DNA of 64,000 nt from Neohoeflea coraliihabitans. GTDB taxonomy: Bacteria > Pseudomonadota > Alphaproteobacteria > Rhizobiales > Rhizobiaceae. Below are positions 56,642 to 64,000 of this stretch, one piece after another. The stretch covers positions 62,001 through 126,000 of the forward strand of contig NZ_JAHWQX010000003.1 in NCBI RefSeq assembly GCF_019334345.1. The letters run 5' to 3'. Numbering within the stretch: the stretch's first letter is position 1; each line of letters starts with the position of its first letter. The notes below the pieces were generated by a model. It ran no database searches. It saw only the letters and a list, made by a program, of their open reading frames with translations, and was not told the origin of the DNA. The translations under genes and the position numbers were made by a program.

Positions 56642-57585
56642 CGCATCGCCACTATGCGCATACTCTGCATGCCGGGCAGTGCCACTATGGCTGGGACAAC
56701 GCGCTTGCGCCGGTGCAGATCGTACCTCCGGGCGAAACGCTGCTGTTTCACTGCAAGGATGCTTCCGACGGGCAGATCACCGCGACGAGCACCTCGGACT
56801 GCCTGGCGCGGCTTGATGCGGCGCGCACCAATCCGGTCAACGGGCCGGTGTTCATCGAGGGCGCCATGCCCGGCGATGCGTTGAAAGTGACGATCGGCGC
56901 CTTCACTCCCTCGGGGTTCGGCTGGACCGGGATCATACCCGGCTTCGGACTGCTTGCCGATCAGTTCCCGGTGCCGAAACTGCATCTGTGGCACTACGAT
57001 ACCAAGCTGAACGAACCGGCAGCGTTCTCACCTTATGGGCGGGTGCCGCTGATGCCGTTCGCCGGTACGATCGGCGTGGCGCCGGCCGAGGCCGGACGAC
57101 ATGACATCATCCCGCCGCGCCATGTGGGCGGCAACATGGACATGCGCGAATTGCGCACAGGCAGCATTCTCTATCTTCCCGTCGAGGTCGAGGGCGCGCT
57201 GTTTTCGATCGGCGACACGCATGCGGCACAGGGCGATGGGGAAGTGTGCGGCACGGCCATCGAGAGCGCCATGGATGTCGAGATCACGCTTGATGTCGTC
57301 AAAGGCGGGGCGCCGCGCTTTCCGCGCCTGACGACCTTGAGCGCCGATCCGCGCCATTTGGACCGGAACGGGGCGGAGGTGACGACCGGGATCGGACCGG
57401 ATCTGATGGCGGCGGCACGCGATGCGGTCAGCGGCATGATCGACCTTCTCTGCGGTTCCTACGGCATGGCGCCGGAAGATGCCTACATGCTGGTCTCGGT
57501 GTGTGCTGATCTGCGACTGAGCGAAGTGGTCGACGCCCCCAACTGGGTGGTTTCGTTTCACATGCCCCGCAGCATTTTTGACTAG
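56638..57585 (+). CDS. Acetamidase/formamidase-family protein
   Basis: 315 residues of the FmdA/AmdA family, which hydrolyses formamide, acetamide or related short amides. The motifs MPGDALKVTIGAF, PPRHVGGNMDMREL, and SIGDTHAAQGDGEVCGTAIES are present, the last two holding the metal-binding residues. It overlaps the regulator gene by ATGA and ends the operon. With the carbamoylase-type hydrolase it suggests stepwise breakdown of an N-rich amide, releasing ammonia. Confidence 0.9.
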   Translation: MTHRHYAHTLHAGQCHYGWDNALAPVQIVPPGETLLFHCKDASDGQITATSTSDCLARLDAARTNPVNGPVFIEGAMPGDALKVTIGAFTPSGFGWTGIIPGFGLLADQFPVPKLHLWHYDTKLNEPAAFSPYGRVPLMPFAGTIGVAPAEAGRHDIIPPRHVGGNMDMRELRTGSILYLPVEVEGALFSIGDTHAAQGDGEVCGTAIESAMDVEITLDVVKGGAPRFPRLTTLSADPRHLDRNGAEVTTGIGPDLMAAARDAVSGMIDLLCGSYGMAPEDAYMLVSVCADLRLSEVVDAPNWVVSFHMPRSIFD

Positions 57586-57682
57586 GTCGCACCGCGCATA
57601 AAAAACGGCATCCGGCGGCTGGCAGTGCATTTGATTTCCCTGCCGGCGTGCCCTAGTTTGCATCCAGTCACGACAAACCGGA

Positions 57683-57709
57683 GGTGTGGGGCAAGCCGCA
57701 CCTTTTTTT
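57683..57709 (+). terminator. Intrinsic terminator or attenuator before asnO
   Basis: GGTGTGG-GGCAAG-CCGCACC forms a 7-bp stem with one G-U pair and a 6-nt loop, followed by seven T (57703-57709). It lies 98 nt after the formamidase stop and only 52 nt before the asnO ATG, so it either ends the upstream operon or acts within the asnO leader. A second dyad (GCGGCG / CGCCGC, 57714-57737) follows. Confidence 0.7.
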
Positions 57710-57760
57710 ATATGCGGCGAACGCCCCGGCGCGCCGCCAAAAAAGGATGACCAACGTTCA

Positions 57761-59536
57761 ATGTGTGGAATTGCCGGAGAGATCCGCTTCGACGGACGTT
57801 TTGCCGATGCCACTTCGGTGACCAGAATGCTCGATGTGCTGGCGCCGCGCGGCCCGGATGGGTCAGGCGTATTTGCGCGCGGACCCATCGCCTTTGGCCA
57901 CCGCCGTCTGAAAATCATCGACCTGTCGGATCATTCGGCCCAGCCGATGGTCGATTCGGCGCTCGGGCTGACGATCTCTTTCAACGGCTGCATTTATAAC
58001 TATCCCGAATTGCGCACTGAACTGGAAGAAGCGGGTTACACCTTCTTCTCGCACGGGGACACGGAAGTGATCCTCAAGGCCTTCCACAAGTGGGGTGATG
58101 CCTGCGTCGAGCGCTTTCACGGCATGTTCGCCTTCGTCATTCAGGACATGAACAGCGGCGTGGTGACGATGGCGCGCGACCGGTTCGGCATCAAGCCGCT
58201 CTATCTGGCGCCGAACGGCAAGCGGTTGCGCTTTGCCTCGTCGCTGCCGGCGCTGGTGGCGGCCGGCGATACGGATACGGAGATCGACCGGGCGGCGCTG
58301 CACAATTATATGAGTTTTCACGCCGTGGTTCCGCCGCCGCGCACCATCCTGAAAGGCGTGCGCAAGCTTGCGCCGGCAACCATCCGGCGCATCGAGGCCG
58401 ACGGCAGCAGCCGCGAGCGGCGCTACTGGCAGCCGATCTATGAACGCCGCGCCGAGGACAGCGGGCTGAGCCGCGAGGACTGGCGCGACCGGGTGCTCGA
58501 CGCGCTGCGGCTGGCGGTGCGCCGGCGCATGGTCGCCGATGTGCCGGTCGGCGTGTTGCTGTCGGGCGGCGTGGATTCTAGCGTCATTGTGGGGCTGCTT
58601 GCCGAACAGGGCCAGCATGATCTGAAAACCTTCTCGATCGGGTTCGAGGAGGCCAATGGAGAGAAAGGCGACGAGTTCGTCTATTCCGACCTGATCGCCA
58701 AGCATTTCAAGACCGACCATCACAAGATCTTCGTTCCGGCGGCCGAGTTGATGCAGCATCTGCCCGATACGATCCGGGCGCAGTCGGAACCGATGGTCTC
58801 CTATGACAATATCGGCTTTTTCCTGCTGTCGCGGGAAGTCGCGAAACACATCAAAGTGGTGCAGTCGGGGCAGGGCGCCGATGAGGTGTTCGGCGGTTAT
58901 CACTGGTATCCGCCGCTGCAGACGAGCAACGACGTTGTCGGCGACTATGCCAAGGTGTTCTTCGACCGCAGCCACGCGAAGCTGGCGACGCAATTGTCGC
59001 CCGAGTGGATGGCGGACCAGGACGAGAGTCTCGAACTGGTGCGCGCTCACCTGATGGCGCCGGGAGCGGCGACGGCTGTCGATCGTGCCTTGCGGCTCGA
59101 TTCCGAGGTGATGCTGGTCGATGACCCGGTCAAGCGCGTCGACAACATGACGATGGCCTGGGGGCTCGAGGCGCGGGTGCCGTTCCTCGATCACGAACTG
59201 GTTGAACTGGCGGCGCGGGTGCCGCCGGAACTGAAACTGAACGATCAGGGCAAGGGCATCTTGAAGGATGCGGCACGGCTGGTCATCCCGCACGAGGTGA
59301 TCGACCGCAAGAAGGGCTATTTCCCGGTTCCGCAACTGAAATACATCCAGGGCGAATTTCTCGACATGGTCCGCGATGCACTGACATCGCAGAAGGCGAA
59401 GGAACGCAACCTGTTCCAGACGGCGTGGCTCGACCAGCTTTTTGCTGATCCCTCCGAGCATATCACGCCGCTGCGCGGTTCCGAGCTCTGGCAGGCGGCC
59501 CTTCTGGAAATGTGGTTGCAGACCCACGATTTTTGA
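57761..59536 (+). CDS. N-acetylglutaminylglutamine amidotransferase
   Basis: 591 residues of the AsnB class. Cys2 (MCGIAGEI) is the glutaminase nucleophile; the synthetase half has the ATP loop VLLSGGVDSSVIV and conserved SYDNIGFFLLSR. It amidates the C-terminal glutamine of N-acetylglutaminylglutamine, giving the osmoprotectant NAGGN. The subfamily call rests on the adjacent Ngg-type GNAT/ATP-grasp gene and the M42 peptidase, a known conserved trio. The start must be the ATG at 57761 as Cys2 is obligatory. It starts the operon. Confidence 0.93.
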   Translation: MCGIAGEIRFDGRFADATSVTRMLDVLAPRGPDGSGVFARGPIAFGHRRLKIIDLSDHSAQPMVDSALGLTISFNGCIYNYPELRTELEEAGYTFFSHGDTEVILKAFHKWGDACVERFHGMFAFVIQDMNSGVVTMARDRFGIKPLYLAPNGKRLRFASSLPALVAAGDTDTEIDRAALHNYMSFHAVVPPPRTILKGVRKLAPATIRRIEADGSSRERRYWQPIYERRAEDSGLSREDWRDRVLDALRLAVRRRMVADVPVGVLLSGGVDSSVIVGLLAEQGQHDLKTFSIGFEEANGEKGDEFVYSDLIAKHFKTDHHKIFVPAAELMQHLPDTIRAQSEPMVSYDNIGFFLLSREVAKHIKVVQSGQGADEVFGGYHWYPPLQTSNDVVGDYAKVFFDRSHAKLATQLSPEWMADQDESLELVRAHLMAPGAATAVDRALRLDSEVMLVDDPVKRVDNMTMAWGLEARVPFLDHELVELAARVPPELKLNDQGKGILKDAARLVIPHEVIDRKKGYFPVPQLKYIQGEFLDMVRDALTSQKAKERNLFQTAWLDQLFADPSEHITPLRGSELWQAALLEMWLQTHDF

Positions 59537-59547
59537 GGAGCCGGCCG

Positions 59548-61410
59548 ATGTCCGACGACGACAAGCCGAACACGTCGCAGCGATCCGAATCGCGCCTGCA
59601 GCGCGAGGGGCGAAAGGGCGCCGGCCACCGGCTGAAGCGCTTGCGTGAGCAGGGTCTGAAGCCACCGATCTCGCCGCATGGCGCGGAGAGCGCGCACGAG
59701 GTGCGTTCGAACTACGTGCTCGATTGCGGGTGGGGACGGCTGGCTTTCGGGCAAACCTTTCACGAGGCGGATGCGCTGGTCGGCGCCTTGCGCGAGGAGC
59801 GCGGCGACACCCGCGACATCGCCATTTATGTGCGCGACCCGCATGTGCTGCTGGCCAGCGCGCCGAATGAGCTGTTTCTCGATCCCTCACACACGTTCCG
59901 GCTCAATCTGCCCACCTACCGGGTCTCGAAAAGAATGCCGAAGGGCTATTTCATCCGCCGCCTGACGTCGCGCGAGGATGCCCAGGCGATCAACCGCATC
60001 TATGCCTCGCGTTCGATGGTGCAGATCTCGCCGGATTTCTTCTGGTCGAAGCGCGATGCGCGCGTGCTGACCTATTTCGTTGCCGAGGATGAGCGCACCG
60101 GCGACGTGATCGGAACCGTGACGGGGGTCGATCATGCCCGGGCCTTTGGCGATCCGGAACGCGGTTCGTCGCTGTGGTGCCTGGCGGTCGATGCGCAGGC
60201 GCGGCATCCCGGCATCGGCGAGGCGCTGGTGCGGCGGCTGGCGGAATTTTTCCAGGCGCGGCAGGCGGCCTACATGGATCTGTCGGTGCTGCACGACAAT
60301 GAACAGGCGATCAAGCTCTATGAAAAGCTGGGTTTTCAGCGCGTGCCGTATTTCGCCGTCAAGCGCAAGAACCACATCAACGAAAACCTGTTTACCGGTG
60401 GTGAAGCGGAGGAGGGTCTCAATCCCTATGCGCAGATCATCGTCAAGGAGGCGCGGCGGCGCGGCATCCATGTGGAGATCATCGATGCGGAGGGCGGGCT
60501 GTTCCGCCTGACCCAGGGCGGCGTTTCCGTCCGCTGCCGCGAGAGCCTGAGCGAACTGACTAGTGCCGTGGCGATGTCGATCTGCGATGACAAGACCGTG
60601 ACGCGACGGACGGTGGCGCGGGCCGGCGTGCGGGTTCCGGCACAGATCATGGCGTCGGCCGGCGACGCGGCGGTGGCGGATTTTGTCGCCAAGCACGGCG
60701 CGGTCGTCGTCAAGCCGGCGCGTGGCGAGCAGGGGCGCGGCATCTCCATCGGCCTGACGCAGCCGGACGAGGTGCGCGAGGCCATCAAGGAGGCGCGCCA
60801 GCATGCCGACAGTGTCATTATCGAGGAAATGGTGCGCGGCAAGGATTTGCGCCTGGTGGTGATCAATTACCGCCTGGTCGCCGCGGCCATCCGCCTGCCG
60901 CCCAAGATCATCGGCGACGGGCGCAGCAATATCCGCGAGTTGATCGAGGCGCAAAGCCGGAGGCGCTCGGCGGCCACGGGCGGGGAATCGGAGATCCCGA
61001 TCGATGCGGAAACCGAACGCACGCTGCTGGCGGCGGGGCGAAGCTTCGAGGATGTACTCGAGAGCAACGAGGAACTGACGGTGCGCAAGGCCGCCAATCT
61101 GCACACCGGCGGAACGATCCATGATGTCACCGACATCGTGCACCCGCATCTGGTCGAAGCGGCGGTGCTGGCGGCCCGGGCGATCGATATCCCTGTGTGT
61201 GGCATTGATCTGATGGTGACGTCACCGCGGTCCGTGGACTATGCTTTCATTGAAGCCAATGAACGGCCGGGTCTGGCCAATCACGAACCGCAACCGACAG
61301 CCGAGAGGTTCATCGACCTCTTGTTCCCGCTGTCGATGCCTCTGGCGGCGCGCCAGGCGTTGCGCAAGAACCTGCAGGCAGGGAGGACTGATGAGCCGTC
61401 TGACGATTGA
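59548..61410 (+). CDS. ngg: N-acetylglutaminylglutamine synthetase
   Basis: 620 residues from the ATG at 59548 (MSDDDKPNTSQRSESRL). A GNAT acetyltransferase domain (about 130-290: CLAVDAQARHPGIGEALVRRLAEFF) is fused to an ATP-grasp ligase (about 340-610: GAVVVKPARGEQGRGISIGL, IEEMVRGKDLRLVVINYRLV, FIEANERPGL). One protein thus acetylates and joins two glutamines. It begins 11 nt after asnO and its tail overlaps the peptidase gene by 20 nt. Confidence 0.94.
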   Translation: MSDDDKPNTSQRSESRLQREGRKGAGHRLKRLREQGLKPPISPHGAESAHEVRSNYVLDCGWGRLAFGQTFHEADALVGALREERGDTRDIAIYVRDPHVLLASAPNELFLDPSHTFRLNLPTYRVSKRMPKGYFIRRLTSREDAQAINRIYASRSMVQISPDFFWSKRDARVLTYFVAEDERTGDVIGTVTGVDHARAFGDPERGSSLWCLAVDAQARHPGIGEALVRRLAEFFQARQAAYMDLSVLHDNEQAIKLYEKLGFQRVPYFAVKRKNHINENLFTGGEAEEGLNPYAQIIVKEARRRGIHVEIIDAEGGLFRLTQGGVSVRCRESLSELTSAVAMSICDDKTVTRRTVARAGVRVPAQIMASAGDAAVADFVAKHGAVVVKPARGEQGRGISIGLTQPDEVREAIKEARQHADSVIIEEMVRGKDLRLVVINYRLVAAAIRLPPKIIGDGRSNIRELIEAQSRRRSAATGGESEIPIDAETERTLLAAGRSFEDVLESNEELTVRKAANLHTGGTIHDVTDIVHPHLVEAAVLAARAIDIPVCGIDLMVTSPRSVDYAFIEANERPGLANHEPQPTAERFIDLLFPLSMPLAARQALRKNLQAGRTDEPSDD

Positions 61411-62575
61411 CAATGAGTATCTGCAGACCACGCTGAAGGCATTGCTGGACATCCCAAGCCCATCAGGGTTCACAGACACCATCGTGCGGTTCGTCACGCG
61501 CGAGCTCGAAGCTCTCGGGCTGGAGCCGGAACTGACCCGGCGCGGGGCAATCCGGGCCGTGCGCCAGGGATCGCGGCGCAAGGGCGCGCGGGCCATCGTC
61601 TCGCATCTCGACACGCTCGGCGCGCAGGTGAAGTTCCTGAAGGCCAATGGCCGGTGTTCTGTGGTGCCGATCGGCACCTGGTCGTCGCGATTCGCCGAAG
61701 GGGCGCGGGTGACGGTGTTTTCGGAAAAGGGCAGCTACCGGGGCACATTGCTGCCGTTGAAGGCATCGGGGCACACCTTCAACGAGGAGATCGACACCCA
61801 GCCGGTCAGCTGGGAGAATCTCGAACTGCGCGTCGATGCGCTGTCACGCAACGCGCTGGACCTCGAAAAACTGGGGATCGAGATCGGTGACATGGTCGCC
61901 GTCGACCCGCAGCCGGAATTCATCGAGAACGGCTATATCGTGTCGCGCCATCTCGACAACAAGGCCGGTGTGGCGCTGATGCTGGCGGCGCTCAAGGCCT
62001 TGCAGAAGCACAAGGCGGTGACGCCGGTCGACGTGCATTTCCTGTTTACGGTGGCCGAAGAGGTGGGCGTCGGCGCTTCCTCCATCCTGACGCCGGAGGT
62101 CGCCTCGATGATTTCGATCGACAACGGCACGACGGCGCCGGGTCAGAATTCCGATGAGTTCGGGGTCACCGTGGCGATGGCCGACCAGACGGGGCCATTC
62201 GACTATCACCTGACCAAGAAACTGGTCGGGCTGTGCCAGGACAATGAGGTGCGCTACCAGAAGGATGTGTTCCGCTACTATCGGTCGGATTCCGCCAGCG
62301 CGGTGGCCGCCGGGGCGGATGTGCGAACGGCTCTTCTGACCTTCGGGGTGGACGCCTCGCACGGTTACGAGCGCATTCACCTGCATGCGCTGCGCTCGCT
62401 GGCGGAGCTGATTACCGCCTATGTGCGCTCGCCGGTGAAGATCAAGAGCGATTTCGAGGAAACGCTGCATGGGGCGGAAGGCTTCACGCGTCAGAAGCTG
62501 GGCGAGGAGCCCGAGCAGGCGGAGCAGGACCTGTCGCCGGATGTCGAGGACGAGACGCTGGGGCCGCAGGCCTGA
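61391..62575 (+). CDS. NAGGN-system M42-type peptidase
   Basis: 394 residues from the ATG at 61391 (MSRLTIDNEYLQTTLKAL). M42-like aminopeptidase with metal ligands in VSHLDTLGAQ, RHLDNKAGVAL, VAEEVGVGAS and SIDNGT, and the late HGYERIHL. In NAGGN operons this gene is conserved and is thought to degrade the osmolyte when stress ends; the exact reaction is not firmly known. The C-terminal tail is acidic (EEPEQAEQDLSPDVEDE). It ends the operon. Confidence 0.9.
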   Translation: MSRLTIDNEYLQTTLKALLDIPSPSGFTDTIVRFVTRELEALGLEPELTRRGAIRAVRQGSRRKGARAIVSHLDTLGAQVKFLKANGRCSVVPIGTWSSRFAEGARVTVFSEKGSYRGTLLPLKASGHTFNEEIDTQPVSWENLELRVDALSRNALDLEKLGIEIGDMVAVDPQPEFIENGYIVSRHLDNKAGVALMLAALKALQKHKAVTPVDVHFLFTVAEEVGVGASSILTPEVASMISIDNGTTAPGQNSDEFGVTVAMADQTGPFDYHLTKKLVGLCQDNEVRYQKDVFRYYRSDSASAVAAGADVRTALLTFGVDASHGYERIHLHALRSLAELITAYVRSPVKIKSDFEETLHGAEGFTRQKLGEEPEQAEQDLSPDVEDETLGPQA

Positions 62576-62662
62576 TCAGCAGAGCGGTCCTTTACGCGGA
62601 ATTGCACACGAAACGGGCTGTACGCGCGGCGCGCGGATGGCTATAGGCCTCGCTCATGGTCG

Positions 62663-62682
62663 GCCGGGCTGCTGAGCCCGGC
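62663..62682 (+). terminator. Perfect hairpin after the NAGGN operon
   Basis: GCCGGGCT-GCTG-AGCCCGGC is a perfect 8-bp stem with a 4-nt loop, 87 nt past the last stop. There is no T tract. It is a likely transcript end or boundary between the osmolyte operon and rpe. Confidence 0.5.
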
Positions 62683-62709
62683 GCCGCGCACAATCACAAC
62701 GGGTTGCGG

Positions 62710-62735
62710 GTCACACTGGCCATGAGGCGTGTGAC
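62710..62735 (+). promoter_or_regulatory. Dyad upstream of rpe
   Basis: GTCACAC-N12-GTGTGAC is a perfect 7-bp inverted repeat ending 26 bp before the rpe ATG. It could be an operator or a leader hairpin close to the ribosome-binding site. Confidence 0.4.
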
Positions 62736-62761
62736 GCGCCGACGAACGGGAGACTTCACTG

Positions 62762-63436
62762 ATGAGCCGGACCCTTATCGCCCCCTCGGTGCTCGCCTCG
62801 GATTTCTCGCGCCTGGGCGATGAAATCGAGGCCGTGGCGCGGGCGGGCGCCGACTGGATTCACCTTGACGTGATGGATGGTCATTTCGTGCCGAACATCA
62901 CCTACGGTCCGCCGGTGATCAAAGCGGTTCGCGATCGCACCGACAAGGTGTTCGACTGCCATCTGATGATCGAACCCTGCGATCCCTATCTTGCCGCCTT
63001 CGCGGCGGCGGGCTGCGATATCATCACCGTGCATGCCGAGGCGACGCGGCATCTCGACCGGTCGCTGCAGGCGATCCGTGATCTCGGCAAGAAGGCCGGC
63101 GTTTCCCTCAATCCCTCGACGCCGGAAAGCGTCATCGAATATGTGCTCGACCGCCTCGACCTGGTGCTGCTGATGACGGTCAATCCCGGCTTTGGCGGGC
63201 AGAAATTCATCCCGGCGGTGGTCGACAAGGTGGCGCGCGTCAAGGCGATGATCGGCGAGCGGCCGATCGATATCGAAATTGATGGCGGCGTGACGGCAGA
63301 GACCGCACCGCTGGTTGCCGCTGCCGGTGCCAATGTGCTGGTCGCCGGTTCGGCGGTGTTCAAGGGCGGCAGCGAGGCTGCCTATCGCGACAATATCGCG
63401 GCGATTCGCGCGGCCTCGGACGCGGCGATGGGCTGA
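62762..63436 (+). CDS. rpe: Ribulose-phosphate 3-epimerase
   Basis: 224 residues. It interconverts ribulose 5-phosphate and xylulose 5-phosphate. TIM-barrel motifs [27 protein letters not shown] (metal His/Asp), [18 protein letters not shown] and DIEIDGGV are all intact. Start at 62762 ([13 protein letters not shown]) after GGGAGA. Ordinary length. It converges with purU. Confidence 0.96.
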   Translation: MSRTLIAPSVLASDFSRLGDEIEAVARAGADWIHLDVMDGHFVPNITYGPPVIKAVRDRTDKVFDCHLMIEPCDPYLAAFAAAGCDIITVHAEATRHLDRSLQAIRDLGKKAGVSLNPSTPESVIEYVLDRLDLVLLMTVNPGFGGQKFIPAVVDKVARVKAMIGERPIDIEIDGGVTAETAPLVAAAGANVLVAGSAVFKGGSEAAYRDNIAAIRAASDAAMG

Positions 63437-63448
63437 GCGCCCGCCCGC

Positions 63449-64000
63449 CTAGCCCATGCGGTCTGAGGCATAGGCGCCGGGACTGGGCGGGAAGACGATG
63501 ACCCGGTCGCCATTGACAAAGGTGCGCTGCTGGATGTGGGCGTGGATGGCGCGGGCCAGCACCTGGCTTTCGACATCGCGGCCGATCGTGATGTAATCGG
63601 CGGCGCTCTGGGCGTGCGTGACGCGCGCGGTTTCCTGCTCGATGATCGGCCCCTCGTCGAGATCGGCGGTGACGTAGTGCGCCGTCGCTCCGATCAGTTT
63701 GACGCCGCGCTCATAGGCCTGCTTGTAGGGATTGGCGCCCTTGAAGCTCGGCAGGAAGGAGTGGTGGATGTTGATGATCCGGCCCGACATTTTCTTGCAG
63801 ATGGCATCGGACAGGATCTGCATGTAGCGGGCCAGAACGATCAGTTCGGCGCCGGACTCCTCGACGATCTCCATCATCCGCGCTTCGGCCTTCTCCTTGT
63901 TGGCCGGCGTGACCGGCACATGGTGGAAGGGGATGTCGTGATTGACGACCTGCTTCTGATAGTCGAGGTGATTGGAAATCACGCCGACAATATCGACTTT
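63449..64000 (-). CDS. purU: Formyltetrahydrofolate deformylase, C-terminal part
   Basis: The 184 codons in the window are the C-terminal catalytic part; the N-terminal ACT domain is cut off by the right edge. Reading leftward it has KVDIVGVISNH, ARYMQILSD, INIHHSFLPSFKG and GATAHYVTADLDEGPIIEQ, which hold the Asn-His-Asp triad of formyl-THF transferases/deformylases. PurU hydrolyses 10-formyl-THF to formate and THF, feeding purine synthesis (PurT) or balancing the folate pool. The frame is open to base 64000. Confidence 0.92.
   Translation of the reverse strand, partial: KVDIVGVISNHLDYQKQVVNHDIPFHHVPVTPANKEKAEARMMEIVEESGAELIVLARYMQILSDAICKKMSGRIINIHHSFLPSFKGANPYKQAYERGVKLIGATAHYVTADLDEGPIIEQETARVTHAQSAADYITIGRDVESQVLARAIHAHIQQRTFVNGDRVIVFPPSPGAYASDRMG

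Noticed and set aside
57863-59890. 675-codon minus-strand frame across asnO and ngg
   Set aside because: It crosses two well-supported genes on the other strand and shows no motif of its own.

Overview
The window is a gene-dense, GC-rich chromosomal segment of an alphaproteobacterium, most likely of the order Hyphomicrobiales (Rhizobiales). I base this on protein similarity recalled by eye and on gene order: dnaB-alr-radA-cvpA-purF, Atm1-type ABC transporter next to psd-pssA, cysS-pip-cimA, a TIGR02301-type exported protein and DUF3422 are all familiar from rhizobia and relatives. I saw no rRNA, tRNA, CRISPR array, insertion sequence, prophage or obvious pseudogene. Nearly everything is core or common accessory metabolism.

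Layout, left half. 1-4104 is a leftward block: the end of a tyrosine-phosphatase-like gene, an HD phosphohydrolase, YgfZ, two little-known proteins, a TIGR02301 protein and a Nudix hydrolase. 4268-12328 runs rightward: cation efflux (CDF), SRAP/YedK, LysE exporter, cysS, prolyl aminopeptidase, citramalate synthase, RarD. A LOG-family gene lies opposite. 13105-20545 is an envelope block: a 930-residue acidic LysM protein, an ArsR-type repressor whose start codon lies inside a near-perfect 37-bp palindrome, an Atm1-type ABC exporter, then psd-pssA, with a hemerythrin gene on the other strand. 20654-27927 is a leftward housekeeping run (SDR, purF, cvpA, radA, alr, dnaB), and gnd diverges from dnaB.

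Right half. 29986-39025 holds regulators and catabolic enzymes: a stand-alone LuxR-type HTH, an AraC regulator divergent from glutaryl-CoA dehydrogenase, a GNAT enzyme with an in-frame 9-bp minisatellite, an ornithine-cyclodeaminase-family enzyme, a periplasmic 5'-nucleotidase, DUF3422 and a LysR regulator. 39047-44061 is a complete branched-chain 2-oxoacid dehydrogenase operon (bkdA1-bkdA2-bkdB-lpd) divergent from an Lrp-type bkdR. Then come an unknown protein, cbpM-cbpA, fumC and OsmC. 48868-57585 looks like one uptake-and-hydrolysis system: an M20 carbamoylase-type hydrolase divergent from a dipeptide-type ABC transporter (with a fused permease-ATPase), a GntR/FCD regulator and an acetamidase/formamidase, with a 14-bp AT-rich palindrome in the divergent promoter. 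57761-62575 is the N-acetylglutaminylglutamine amide (NAGGN) osmoprotectant operon, preceded by a terminator-like hairpin with a T7 tract. rpe and a 3'-terminal part of purU close the window.

Most interesting for follow-up: the ArsR/Atm1 unit with its operator over the start codon, the ABC/carbamoylase/formamidase cluster of unknown substrate, the possible attenuator before the NAGGN operon, and two small tandem repeats (in the GNAT gene and at the end of cvpA). Starts given here were often moved inward from the longest open frame on the basis of homology-like N termini, overlaps and Shine-Dalgarno (SD) sites. No database search was run.
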